A stretch of DNA of 64,000 nucleotides from contig CM057233.1 of NCBI GenBank assembly GCA_029891385.1, forward strand, positions 25,714,150-25,778,149, given 5' to 3'. Of this stretch, positions 9,583 to 21,469 are shown piece by piece. A model generated the notes under the pieces. The model searched no databases. It was not told the origin of the DNA and worked only from the letters and a program-made list of their open reading frames with translations. The DNA is from Erythroxylum novogranatense. Lineage: Eukaryota > Streptophyta > Magnoliopsida > Malpighiales > Erythroxylaceae. A program made the position numbers and the translations under genes. Each line of letters starts with the position of its first letter. Positions within the stretch are counted from its first letter, which is position 1.

Positions 9583-10521
9583 ATGCCACCTCGAAGAAGA
9601 ACTTGAGGAGCTTTGACTTAATCTGTCTCTTGCCAAGGAATCACGAATGAATCCTATGTCCCACAAGATGCTGGGACACACCCTGCTCCTGATCCTAAAG
9701 CACCTAGTGTGCAGCATGAAGTGCCACCGCCTCCTCCTTCTATGCCATCTATGGATCCGCAGTTCTTTCAGGCCTTTGCTCAAGCTATCACTTATGCCAT
9801 AGGCCAAGGGTCCCAAGTTCCAGTGCCAACTCCAATGGAGAGGACTGGACAGTATGATAAACTCCGTAAGTATGGAGCTGTAGACTTCAATGGGACTACA
9901 AATCCCGAAAAAGCTGAAGCATGGTTTGAAAAGGACAAAGGGGGTCCTAATTCAAATGAAGTGCACTGATGAAGAGAGACTAGACTATGCAGTGAGCTTG
10001 CTACAAGGAGATACCCTTCATTGGTGGGAATCAGTACCCCACAGTCAAGTGATGCCTCCGATGTTATCCTTGAGAGATTTTGTGGAAGTGTTCAAAAAGA
10101 AGTACCTCTCGAGAGTGTATATCCAGAGAAAGCTAGAGAGTTTCTAAATCTCACACAGAGGGACATGAGTGGGAGTGAGTATGGGTTGAAGTTCACTCAG
10201 CTTACTCAATATGCGGCCAACATTGTGGCAAATGAGGAAGATACGTGCTGCAAGTTTAAAGGAGGTCTCCATTTGAGGATCAAGAAGAAAGTCCTGATCC
10301 ACAATTTCTATTACTACCAGTAGTTGGTAGATGTTGCACTCCAAACTGAGAAGCTGGAGAATATCAAGTATGAGGTGAGCAGGAAGAAGAGGAACTGAGA
10401 GCAGTTTTCCAAGAAGGGGGTGAGTGCTCCAATGTCTGAAAGAGGTGTGAAGAGCTCCCGCACATAGAGTGAGGTAAGGAGTAGTACCCCTACTAAAAAC
10501 AAGCAAGCAAGAGTAGTTTCG
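9583..10521 (+). pseudogene. gag: Z gag, capsid-like part (decayed)
   Basis: Gag polyprotein that would form the virus-like particle. The start ATG at 9583 opens MPPRRR, a common chromovirus Gag start, but a stop follows at codon 8. The frame then runs through a proline-rich stretch and the capsid region: the YGAVDFNGT..PEKAEAWFE block, a frameshift near 9940, the ERLDYAVSLLQGDTLHWW block at 9979-10026, and a second frameshift near 10130 before EFLNLTQRDMSGSEYGLKF. Stops also occur at 10321 and near 10396. Order and motifs fit a Tekay-like Gag; the zinc knuckles are in the next entry. Confidence 0.85.
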
Positions 10522-11277
10522 GTGCAAGCCTCAACTGTGGGAGGTAATAGCTTGATGGGGAAGAGAAAAAACATGAACCCCCAATGTGAGCATTGTGGAA
10601 AGCTTCACAGAGAAGAGTGCTTCAAGTTACTTAGAACATGTTTTCGATGTGGAGAGAAGGGAAAAATGATCAGGGACTGTCCCCAAGTAACAAAGCCAGA
10701 GTGGTCACAATTGCAAGCACCAAGGAGAGCAGAAATAGTGGAAGTCAGGCCAGTCACTGGGATGGGTAGTTCTGGAGCTGCAAGGAAAGTTGTTCCTCCA
10801 AGAAGGTCAAGGGGTCAAGCAAGGGTGTTCCCTATAACCAGAGAGGAAGCTGCAGTCACACTCGAAGTTGTTACAGATATGGCTTGGTTATTTAATTCTA
10901 CTGTATATGTGTTGATTGATTCAGGCTCTATGCTTTCAATTGTTTCTACAAGCATGACTTTACATGATTTTATTTTGATGCCACTGAGAAGTCCTTTAAT
11001 TTTTATCGCTCCTTTAGGGAGGCATGTGATTATAAGTCAAGTGTATAGGGGTTGTGAGCTCTTCATTGATGGATCTAGACTGGTAGTGGACTTACTACCT
11101 ATGGACCTAAAGGGGCTAGATGTCATATTGGGAATGGATGTTATGGAGAAATACCATACAAAGTTAGATTGTAGCCTTAAGGAAGTAGAATTTGACTTAG
11201 GCAAAGGTGAGAAGGTGATTTTCAGAGGGGGTCAGGAAAACACCATCACCAAAAATCATTTTTGCTTTGTTAGCTGA
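10522..11277 (+). pseudogene. gag-pol: Z gag zinc knuckles plus aspartic protease
   Basis: An open frame of 251 codons from an internal ATG. Residues 22-33 form a CX2CX3HX3C finger and residues 40-53 a CX2CX4xX4C knuckle whose histidine is lysine (CFRCGEKGKMIRDC), which should weaken zinc and RNA binding. The retroviral-type protease follows, with active site DSGS at residues 133-136 (10918-10929) and the downstream ILGMD block. A stop at 11275 breaks the link to RT, which continues in another frame. The upstream Gag in the same element is disrupted, so this is a fragment of a once continuous gag-pol, not an expressed gene. Confidence 0.85.
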
Positions 11278-12261
11278 CAGGATGATAGGAAAGGGGTGTG
11301 AAGCCTTTTTAACGCATGTTGTGGACACTGATGGGAATGAAGGGAAGCTGGAAGATTTTCCAGTTGTGAGGGAGTTCCTAGATGTATTTCCTAAGGATTT
11401 ACCTGGTTTGCCACCAGTAAGGGAAATCGGGTTCATTATCGACTTGATTCCCAAAATCACACCCATTTTGATACCACCTTATAGAATGGCTCCAACTGAG
11501 CTGAAGGAGCTTAAGGAACAGTTGGAAGAACTACTAGAGAAGGGGTTCATAAGGCCGATTTCATCACCATAGGGAGCATCAGTTCTGTTTTTTAAGAAGA
11601 AGGAATGGAACATGGCGCATGTGCATTGATTATCGAAGACTCAATAGGGTGACTATTAAGAATAAGTATCCTCTGCCTCGGATTGATGATTTGTTTGACC
11701 AGCTTCAGGGAGCAAGGGTCTTTTCCAAAATTGATCTCAGGTTAGGCTATCATCAGCTCAGAATCAAGGAGTCTGATATAACCAAGATAGCCTTCAGAAC
11801 ACGGTATGGACATTATGAGTTTTTAGTCATGCCTTTTGGATTAACCAATGCTTTAGCTGCTTTTATGGATCTTATGAATCGGGTCTTTAGAGAATATCTA
11901 GATCAGTTTGTCATAGTATTTATCGATGACATTCTAGTGTATTCCAAGAGTAAAGGAGAATATGAGAAGCATCTCAGGATTGTGTTGAAGACATTAAGGG
12001 AGAGGGAACTATATGCCAAATTCAACAAATGTGAGTTTTGGCTTCATGAAGTGATTTTCCTTGGAAGATGGGGTACATGTTGATCCAAGGAAGGTTAAAC
12101 CAGTGGTAAATTGGCATGTACCCAAGACAGTAACAAAGGTGAGGAGTTTTCTGGGTTTGACACGATATTATAGGAGATTCGTTGAGGGATTTTCCATGAT
12201 AGCTGCTCCGATGACTAAGCTATTGAGGAAGAATCAGAAAAGGATCTCAAGCGTAAATTAA
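11267..12261 (+). pseudogene. pol: Z reverse transcriptase domain (frameshifted)
   Basis: Ty3/gypsy reverse transcriptase, which copies the element RNA into DNA. The N-terminal part (11267-11569) holds the FPKDLPGLPP entry motif and PPYRMAP, then a stop at 11570. After a frameshift near 11615 come [21 protein letters not shown], the [10 protein letters not shown] palm motif and the catalytic FIDD (Asp codons 11925-11930). A frameshift near 12065 precedes the connection part RSFLGLTRYYRRF. The catalytic residues are intact but the frame is broken at least three times. Confidence 0.9.
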
Positions 12262-12671
12262 CAAGTGCTCCAGTTTTGATTTTGCCTACTGGAGATAAGG
12301 GCTATACAGTGTATAGTGACGCATCGAGAAAGGGTTTAGGTTGTGTATTGATGCAGGGAGACAGGGTGATAGCTTATGCTTCGCGACAATTAAAACCTTA
12401 TCAACTGAATTACCCGACCCATAATCTGGAATTTGCAGCAGTAGTTTTTACCCTGAAGATTTGGAGACATTATTTGTATGGGGTGTAGACGAGGGTTTTT
12501 ATTGATCATAAAAGTCTCTAGTACCTTCTAAGCCAAAAAGAGTTGAATTTGAGACAGAGAAGGTGGTTGGAGCTAATTAAGGATTATGATTTATTGATCG
12601 AGTACCATCCAGGAATGGCGAATGTGATAGTAGATGCCTTGAGTAGGAAATCCTCTATAGCTCATGTTTAA
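12244..12671 (+). pseudogene. pol: Z RNase H domain (decayed)
   Basis: RNase H removes the RNA strand during reverse transcription. YSDAS (12312-12326, first catalytic Asp) and [10 protein letters not shown] (about 12421, catalytic Glu) are present, then a stop at 12486 and FIDHKSL (about 12493). DALSRK near 12634-12651 marks the end of the domain. Compared with family members, the linker after RT appears shortened near 12240, with a frame change. Together with the internal stop this makes it inactive. Confidence 0.85.
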
Positions 12672-12679
12672 ACAGTTTA

Positions 12680-13682
12680 TCTGCCACTATTAAACAGGAG
12701 GAACCTGAATGTATTGTTGCTACTTTCAGAGTGAGACCGATACTCAAGGAGAAAGTTAAGGAGGTACAAACACAGGATGCAGAATTGAGTGAGCTTCGAG
12801 AAAAAATTCATAATGGCAAGAAATCTGAAGTAGTGGTGAGGGATGATGGACTTATAGTTGTAGGAAATAGACTTTGTATCCCAAATGTCAAGGAAGTAAA
12901 GGATGAAATACTGGATGAAGCACATAATGCGTTTTATGCCATGCGCCCAGGTAGCACCAGGATGTACAAAGATCTGAAAGAATATTTTTGGTGGAAAGGC
13001 ATGAAGAGAGATGTAGTAGAATATGTGAGTAAGTGTCTAGTGTGTTAGTAAGTCAAGGCTGAACACTTTCTGGAAAGTTAAGGCCATTGTCCATTCCTGA
13101 GTGGAAGTGGCAAAGGATAACTATGGATTTCCTGATGGGTTTGCCTAAGACTAGTAGGAAGCATGATGCCATATGGGTCATTGTTGATCGATTGACGAAG
13201 TCAACCCATTTCCTGGCAATTAAACAGACTGATTCTTTGCATGTGCTAGCAAAGAAGTATATTGATGAGATAGTGAGACTGCATGAGATTCCTGACTCCA
13301 TAGTTTCTGACAGGGATCCTCGATTTACATCGAGATTCTAGGAAAGCTTACAAGAGGCTCTAAGAACCAAGTTAAATTTTAGCACGACTTTTCATCCCCA
13401 GATGGATGTTCAATCCGAGAGGACCATTCAGATACTTGAGGGAATGCTTAGAGCAAGTGTAATGGATTTCAAAGGAGGTTGGGACGAGCATTTGCCATTG
13501 CCCGAATTTTCTTATAATAATTTGTACCATTCGTGCATTCAAATGGCTCCATATGAAGCACTGTAAGGAAGGAGATGTAGAACTCTAATATGTTAGGATG
13601 AAGAAGGAGAAGGGAAACTGATAGGGCCTCAGATGACAGTCGATAAGGCAGCGCAAGATAGAATGAAGAGTTATATCGATGC
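12680..13682 (+). pseudogene. pol: Z integrase, zinc-binding and catalytic core (split by X2)
   Basis: Integrase inserts the cDNA into the genome. The N-terminal HHCC region lies near 12920-13048; its second histidine position reads Arg (AMRPGS where HPGS is usual), and a stop follows CLVC at 13046. The core keeps all three catalytic acids: TMDF Asp at 13126, SDRDP Asp at 13309 and SERT Glu at 13417, the last two 36 codons apart as expected for D,D35E. Stops occur at 13340 and 13564. The frame stops at 13682 where X2 was inserted into GATGC and resumes at 17610. Confidence 0.9.
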
Positions 13683-16600
13683 TTTTGGGCGCCGTTTCCG
13701 GAACCCAACTCTTAAACAGAACCATGTGATGTGAACGCATTCCAATGAGGTCTCCTTAACCATCATCGATTTTTTTTATAGCTTCCAATCATTTTCCTCA
13801 CAATTTGTCCAATGGTGTGCCCACTTAACTTAATCACCATATTCGAACTCATTTATCCTATTTGTGAACAAAATTTGGAAATCTTCAAACCAAGATTTCA
13901 ATTTGACTTATTCAAAGAAATTGTATCTTTAACTCTCTAGTTTACTTTGAAGAAAGAATCATCTCAATCGGAGTTCTATAGCTCAAGTTATGCTTGAAAA
14001 TCCAACGTGTGTTCATACCTTAATCAGGGTCTCCCGACTGACTCCTCACTTTCTTTCCTTCAAACTTTGTCCAATAAACTCCAAAAGACCCAAATTTTTA
14101 TGGAGAGATAGATACATGTCTTAGGAATCAATTTCCTCAATAATCACCTTAATCAGAGGCCTGAAGAAGGAGTTATGGCCAAACGGATCTGATATGTTCA
14201 TATCCTGATTCCTACTGAACATGCTTTGGCGCCAACACCATATCTCTCATTATAGATGTCGGATTGACTTCGTTCTTAGACTATTAGAAAGTAGACATCT
14301 AGGGCTACAACTTTCATGGAAACTACAATTTGAAAATCTGTCGTTATGGGGTCAAAAAGCACGGGCCGTGTGAAATTCACACGGGCAGACCGTGTAACCT
14401 ACGGGTGAATTGGTGTTACTATGCCCAAAATCACACGGTCCGTGTGAAATTCACACGGACAGACCGTGTAACCTACGGGTACCACTAATTTTTGACCCTC
14501 CATGACCCCTCCAAAGGTTCTTAAACCCATCCTAACTTCCTCTTTACTCATATCTTGTCAAGAATCAACTTTTTCTAGTCCGATATCACTTCACAAACTC
14601 TAAAGGTTTGGGAATTATGTCTCCTACAACATCCTAACTTGTAATGCTCATAACTTTCAACTCTGATATCAAAATATTGCATACTTTATAGCTTTGGAAG
14701 GTTGTAAAGACAAACTACAACTTTCATGAAGGAAACTTTATCGAATTCTACCTAAATTGATACAGTTTTCCATAGGAAATCAGCATACACAATTTGCCCT
14801 CATGGAAACTTGGAATTTTCCTCAACTTCATTTTCTTTATTACAACAACATTCAAAGCAATTTAACTTCCAATTGTTATTCATTCAACACTCAACCTCAA
14901 TTCATATACTCTCATATTCAATAACCTCTTATCATTCACCAAACACCCTATCTTTCTTTTCCATACTATCTCACTTATAAATATAACAACGACTCATATT
15001 TAAAGTTCATCAACATAAGTGGATGACTTCTTCCAATACATCTAATTCCAACTCAACCATACACAAATTCGCATTTCAAAACCATACACAAATCCATATT
15101 TTGTTTACATCATAAGGTGAATGTTTACAAAACTTTAATGGCATTCCAAGCCATGTTACATCATCAATATCAAAGTTTTGAAATACAACAAAGATGCAAA
15201 ATTCCATAATTCTAACATACTTCAAACATCTTATCATTACAAAGTCTAACTTCCAATACAAAATATGCAAAATTGAAATAATGCCTTGACCCTTGATTTC
15301 CCGATCTCATTCTTTTTACCTGAAGATGGGATGGAAAGTGGGGGCGAGCTTAAAAAGCCCGTGGGTAACAGGTTTATAATCAATCATAAGCAAAACTATT
15401 CAAAAGTTTACTGTCATAGAAATTCTTGTTAAAAATCCATAAAATGCTTGTTTCTCAAATTCTCATCATGTATTCAAATTCATAAGTCACAAAACATGAA
15501 TGCATCAACTTGTTTACAAATCACAATTTCATAATTCAATACATCATCCCATTAAACACAAATGATGTCATTTCTCATTCAAGCATAACACACAATTCAC
15601 ATCATAACATAACACATCGAAATGCTAATGCACAAATAATTTGGCTCGAGGGTTCTGTGAACAAAACAGAGAAACCGAAGTTTACTTCATGAAAGAAACG
15701 AGTCCACTTTTCGGATCTCGTGGGCCACAAGCGGGCAGCCGGGAGAAGGTTTAACGTCGACGTGCACATGACTAACGAAACGGTTCCTCTCTCGCCCAAA
15801 CAAAGCACATAAGCAATGCTCAAAATCATTTTATCGAAATGGAAAGCTTTCATACTTAATTCAATCATTCTCAAAGTCATATTCTCATTATTTTTCTTCT
15901 TTCCATTCAATCAAAATGCCATGCTAAAATACATAGCATAATCACATCACAATTCAATTCTCATCAAAGTGTCATACATCTTTCAATGCATAACATAGCA
16001 TAAACACATCACAATGCATTTTTTCATGTTCATAACCATTCAAATCCAATTCATGGAGTATATGAACACATATAAGCCAATTCTTTAAATCATTTGAAAA
16101 CAATATATGCACAATCATAAAATACTTGAAATCATTTTATTCTCTCAATTTGGAAAAATATTTAATGGCTTATTATTCAACTATAAACATGAAACCCACC
16201 TCATATCCATGCTTGGAGCTTAATTAGAGCTTCAATATCTCCAATCCTTTCATTAATTTTCCTCATCCTAGAAAAAAACCCTAAATCATAAACATCCAAA
16301 TTCAACATTATAAATAGCATAATCCTCAAAATTAACTATAGGAAACCCAAAACCATCATGTTTCCAAGCTATCTAAAGCAAGAATTTCTAAAATCCCCAA
16401 ATCACAAAATTGACCTAAACCCTAACTCACATAAATCCAAAATTGAATCAATTTCAACATGTAATCTCCAAAATTGATCATGGAATTAACAAACCCATAC
16501 CATTTTCCATGATTCTAAACCAAAGATTCAAGAAAAACTCAAAGCTAAGAAAATTGCTCTTACCTTCCTCTTCTCCAATTTTGAATTTTCTTGGTTCATG

Positions 16601-17604
16601 GTGGAGCTCTCTTCATCCTCCACGTTTTTCTCTCTTGAAACAACTTAGAAGGCTTGCTTGAAGACCCCAAAAAACGAACCATAGCTCTCTCTCTTACCTT
16701 TCTCCTTCATCTCCACGACATCTCTCATTTCTCTCTTCTCTCTTTGTTCTTTTTCCTTCTAATTTAGTGGGTTTCTTCTCCTCCAAACGACAACCCTTTC
16801 TTTTTATGGTGCCAAGTCATTAAATGATTGCTAAAATACCATAATGCCCCTCCATGTAAGGCTAAAAACTTAACCCTTTAAGTGGACTTCCAAAACTGCC
16901 CCTGAACTTTATTTCAATTCATGCCTACTTTAGGACATTATTTTCACTATCAAATTGAAGGAATTTGCTAAAACTTCCTTCTAGAGAAATGTTCAACATT
17001 GTCTTAATTTCATAATTCCACAAAAATAATCCAATTTGGAGCACTACATCAAAAGTTATGCTCCATACATGTCAGAGATATCATTCTGCCAACACATTTT
17101 CTAGCAATTTACTTCCATCCAAAAATTGGTATTCTTAAAGACAAAATTGAAACTCAATTTCTTCATAACAATTGTATATATATTTCTCTAGTTTAATCCA
17201 AATTAAGAATCACTTCATTTGGATTACTAGAGCAAAAGTTATGGTCAAAATACTTTCAGCTCTTACTAATCCAAGACTGAACACTAATCTGAACTTCAAT
17301 TCATAAATTGAAGATCTTAAGGGCTAAATTGAAATTCGATTCCTTCATATGACTTGTAGCCCCATGTCTCTAGTTTACTTTTGAGAAGAATCAACTCAAT
17401 TGAATCTCCACAGATAGAGATATCTCCAAAATACTAAAGTATGTTCAGACAAATATCCCACTTATCATCAACTTACTACATTCACTACCTTAATCTTGTA
17501 TATCATTTCAAATTCAAGAATTCTTCTTTTCTTTACACATGAATAATCACCAAATTTTCTCATTTCATATTTCTACATTCCAAGAAAAGTTCGGGGTCTA
17601 ACAG
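13683..17604 (-). mobile_element. Solo LTR X2 inside Z integrase
   Basis: Perfect 5-bp duplications GATGC at 13678-13682 and 17605-17609 bracket it, and deleting it plus one duplication restores the integrase frame across the join. The minus-strand start TGTTAGACCCCGAAC at 17604 resembles X1 and X3. No PBS, PPT or ORF is present, so it is read as a 3.92-kb solo LTR. The order of internal blocks differs from X1: the word cassette and its GGCCATAAC neighbour lie after (sense) the AAGCTCGCCCCC block, as in Z. A donor-like site lies at 16556-16566 (minus). Confidence 0.85.
14359..14485. repeat. CCGTGTGAA/TTCACACGG cassette in X2
   Basis: Two copies of a 19-bp near-palindrome with 9-bp arms (14366-14384 and 14440-14458). 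Each is followed by CAGACCGTGTAACCTACGGGT, 74 bases apart. It lies in the same module position as the 14-bp array of X1. Confidence 0.8.
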
Positions 17605-17609
17605 ATGCA

Positions 17610-18128
17610 CACCAAAAAGAGATGGAGTATGAAGTCAGTGAGAAAGTCTTTCTTAAGACATCTCCTTTTTAAGGAGTTATGAGATTTCGCAAGAAGGGCA
17701 AGTTGAGTCCGAGATATGTGGGTCCATATGAGATTATAGAGAAGATTGGACCGCTAGCCTATAGGATGACACTACCATCAGAATTGTCACAGATACATGA
17801 CGTCTTTCATGTGTCCATGTTGAGAAGGTATAGATCAAATCCATCTCATATTATTCAGACCACTGAGATTCAATTGAGAGATGATCTAAGTTATGAGGAG
17901 ACTCCAGTAGAGATCTTAGACACCAAGGAAAAGGTCCTCAGGAACAAGAAGATTCAATTGGTCAAAGTCCGTTGGAGAAATCACTCTATTGAAGAGGCCA
18001 CATGGGAGCCCATGGAGGCCATGAGGGAAAAGTATCCACGCCTTTTCAATAACTCAGGTAAGAATTTTGAGGACGAAATTTTCTTAAGAGGGGGAGAAAT
18101 GTTGGCCTTGAATATTTTTTATGAATAA
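17610..18128 (+). pseudogene. pol: Z integrase C-terminus with chromodomain
   Basis: Continuation of integrase after X2. A stop near 17670 precedes a clean frame from 17679. The GPY/F module is RYVGPYEIIEKIGPLAYRM (residues 12-30), then DVFHVSMLRR, and a chromodomain at about residues 77-123 (VEILDTKEK, KVRWRNHSIEEATWEP). Chromodomains of this type bind histone marks and steer chromovirus insertion to heterochromatin, which fits the nested setting. The frame ends just inside the 3' LTR, overlapping the PPT. Confidence 0.9.
18086..18099 (+). other. Z polypurine tract
   Basis: AAGAGGGGGAGAAA lies immediately before the TGTTGG start of the 3' LTR at 18100. It is the expected plus-strand primer. 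Confidence 0.92.
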
Positions 18129-20986
18129 GCATGATTTAAATTGATTTCAAGGTTTTGATAGATAAACTATTTATCAGGAGTGATTAATTATGTTAATGAG
18201 TGAAAGAAAATATGACAGGGGTTAGTTGAACTATTAAAGTAGTGGGAGAGTGTAAGGCCAAATTTGGCAAGTCACTTAAGTTTAAAAACCATAAGGCATG
18301 AAAGGAAGGGCAAGGTGGACTTTTATCATTCATTAAGGATAAAATGGGAAGAAAGAAGTGTTGTTTCCTTCCTTAAGAAGGGAAAAAACGAAAATGGGAG
18401 AGGAAAAGTGAAATAACAAAACCAAAGAGAGGAAGAAGAGAGGTTTTGTTGGTTGAGAGGGAAGAAAAGAGTTGAGCTAGGGTTTCATCTTTTCTAAGCT
18501 TTCTAGAGAGATTTAGAGGATATACAAGAAGGGAAAAAGGTAGAGAAAATCAAGAGCTTTCTTTTGAACCCAGCATCTCTTCTTTTGGTGAAGATCTAAG
18601 GTAAGAGCATTTTAATGCTTTAGATATTGGAAGGGTTTTAGTTCATGAAGCTTAGAAAATGCATGGGTTTAAGTTTTCTAGAACCATCTTATGGAACATA
18701 CTTTGCCCATTTTAACAACCCTATTGAAGTTGGAAATTTTTGTCTATGAAAAGGGAATCAAGAAAGACAAGAGGAGAGGCACATTTAAGCAAGCTATAAG
18801 CCAGGACATTCAAGGTAGATTTCACTTTTATAGTTAAGTAATAAGCCAATAAAGTTTCTATCAAGAAATCATAGTAAATGAATTTTCAATTACCTCATTC
18901 ATGTGCATTTAATGTTTTCTAAATACTGTAAGATTGTGTTACATGATTATACATGATTTGTGTGATGATTCATGAAAAGTTGTTTTTAAAAGGATCATTT
19001 GAAATGATGCATGATTTTGAAATAATACTTTTAGAAATGGTTCAAAATATAGCAAGTATATGAAAAAGAAAGTTTTTAAGAGAGGGGACATTTTGGGCAT
19101 CAAGCTTACAAGATTATGAAATATGTGTTATGTGGGTTTGTGGTGGTCCCTTAAGTTATGTCGTGTGCACGTTGACCAAGTTAAAGGCTTCTCCCGCCCG
19201 TCCACTAGTGGCATGGAGCTCCTTCAGGGACTCCTATAAGTTCATGGCTACGCAAGACCATTATGTAGAAATGCGTAGTACATTCTATTTTGGATCCACC
19301 CGAACCATTTGATGTGTTTATGTGTTCATGACAAGTTGATTGGAGTAATGCATTCAAGATTTGCATAACCATGAATTTCTGTATGAAAAATGTTTTAAAA
19401 ATGTTTTTGCTTGTTGCAAACTATAAAATTGTTTCCCACAGGCTTTAAGCTCACCCTCCTTTTTCCTCTCCATAAGCAGGTGATGAGCAAGAGATTGAGT
19501 AATCAAGGACCAAGGCATCACTCCACTTTTGAAATGTTGTTGTAATTTAAGCAAATCTAGTAAACCAAGGCTTTAGATGCATTTTGAGCAATTTATTGTT
19601 CATATATCTTTTGTATTTTGGGATATTTTTGAAACGTACATGTATTGGGGACTTGAAATGTCCACTAAAGCTTTGTAAAACTACAATCTTTTTGAGACTA
19701 ATGGTTTATGATTTTGGTTTCGCCCATGATACTTAAGGTTACGTAAGGGGAAATTTTGTGTACTAATTTTAGGGATATTTCTGGGTTGATATGAGCTAAT
19801 TTAAGTAAAATTGTCTTCTTAGAAGTTGTAGATGATTTTTCCAGCTTTCCAACGATATAAAGTTTGTGAATTGTGGATATCGGAGATGAGAGATATGAGC
19901 ATTACAAGTTGTGATGTTGCACAGGATATAGGTATACATAAAAATTTGTGTACTAACTTTAGGGATATTTCTGGGTTGTTGTAAGCTGATTTAGGCAAAA
20001 TTGTCTTCTTGGAAGTTATAGACGAGTTTACCAAATTTCTAACGATATAAAGTTTGTAAATTTTGGATATCGGAGTTGAAAGATACGAGCATCATAAGTT
20101 GTAAGGTTGCATCATCTTAGTGTGATGTCAGCATCGTCCGAAAATGACGTCAGTACTGTAACATCCCACCCCCGATGGAAGGGTAGAATAGTAATTTGGT
20201 CAGGGGTGAGAGTGAATAGGACTGATTTGGCATTTTTATGCATACTGGTATTTGTGAACAGTGAATTTTTGCACATGAAAACTAACCGTACATGCATTCA
20301 TGATATTTCCCAGTATTGGGTCTAAACGGAATTTTATAGTGAATAATGTGGAAATTATGTTTGGAAATTTTATTGGAGTGATCCATTGTGTGTTTTACAT
20401 TTTAAGGGATTTTTAGGAAATTTCTTGGAATTTTCCGGAGAAAATTTTCGAACCGGAAAAACAGCCAAGTGGTGAACCGGTTAATTTTCGGTATCGAAAA
20501 TTTCTATCCAATGGCATTACAATATTGGGTATATTATTTTGGGATTGAAATGTGGGCCATTGGACTTGAATGGGTCAAATTTCATTAGGGAAATCCTATT
20601 ACTTGTTTTGTTCTTTAGCCTATTTTGTCTTTTCTCCTAATTGGACAAGTGTCCTTTGACTCACCATAAATTAATCTCATGTTGGTGGTTCTCCAACCTT
20701 CCACGACACTTGCATCTTCAAAGGGCCAAAGGAGTTTGTCTTCATTCTCCCTTCCTCTTCATTCACGTAGCTCCCTCTTTCTTTGTCACTTTGAAAATTT
20801 TGTTTATCTTTCCTACTTCCTTCTACTTTGCTTTCCCCTCTTTTAGTTTACCTAAAGAGCTTGACTTAAACCTCACACCTTTTTGAGAAGGTGATGATCG
20901 TGTATGGTGTTGAGAAATAGAGGATTGGTGGATTAGTTGAAGAAGTGAAGAGATTGAAGTTGGAAAAGCTTGATTAGGTAAGGTTT

Positions 20987-21171
20987 ATGCTAAGCTTTCA
21001 TTATGTTCTTTCATATGGTTGTTGGAAGCATTTATTGTGATTTTTATGTGCATTAATGTCATGGAATTTTGGAGATTTATGTTCAAGTTAATGTATGAAT
21101 GATCTAGTGACTGATTTCTTGTCCATTTGGATGCTTAGTGATGCTAAGCTTTCATTATGTTCTTTCATATG
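20987..21171 (+). repeat. 31-bp perfect direct duplication in Y2
   Basis: The 31 bases at 20987-21017 recur exactly at 21141-21171, just before the inverted-repeat element. A second short repeat, TGACTGATTTCTT, occurs near 21109 and 21170. The arrangement looks like templated filler from break repair; that cause is inferred. Confidence 0.8.
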
Positions 21172-21186
21172 ACTGATTTCTTTTAA

Positions 21187-21458
21187 TGTTGGACCCAGGT
21201 GGATTTTAACCCCACGAAGGGGACCCACCAACTTCAGATCCAGGTACCGGGTGGAGGACCCACCAACTTCAGTATCCCATTATCCAGTATTGTCCTCTTT
21301 GGTCATGGGTGAGCCACGGCTCGAACCCATGACCTCAAGGTTTTATTCCACTTTATGTGGACGCCTCTCACCATTGAACCAATGGGTCCTCCACCCGATA
21401 CCTGGATCTGAAGTTGGTGGGTCCCCTTCGTGGGGTTAAAATCCACTCGGGTCCAACA
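21187..21458. mobile_element. 272-bp inverted-repeat element with tRNA-like core
   Basis: The terminal inverted repeats, about 76 bases each (21187-21262 and 21383-21458), begin TGTTGGACCC and differ at about three positions. TTAA borders both ends (21183-21186 and 21459-21462), and the flanking TTTC/GAAA also mirror. On the minus strand the core has a B-box, GGTTCGAGCC (21318-21327), and an A-box-like TGGTTCAATGG (21371-21381), as in tRNA-derived SINEs. It could be a MITE or foldback element that captured a tRNA-like sequence, or a rearranged SINE. The family was not recognised. Confidence 0.65.
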
Positions 21459-21469
21459 TTAAAAGAAAG

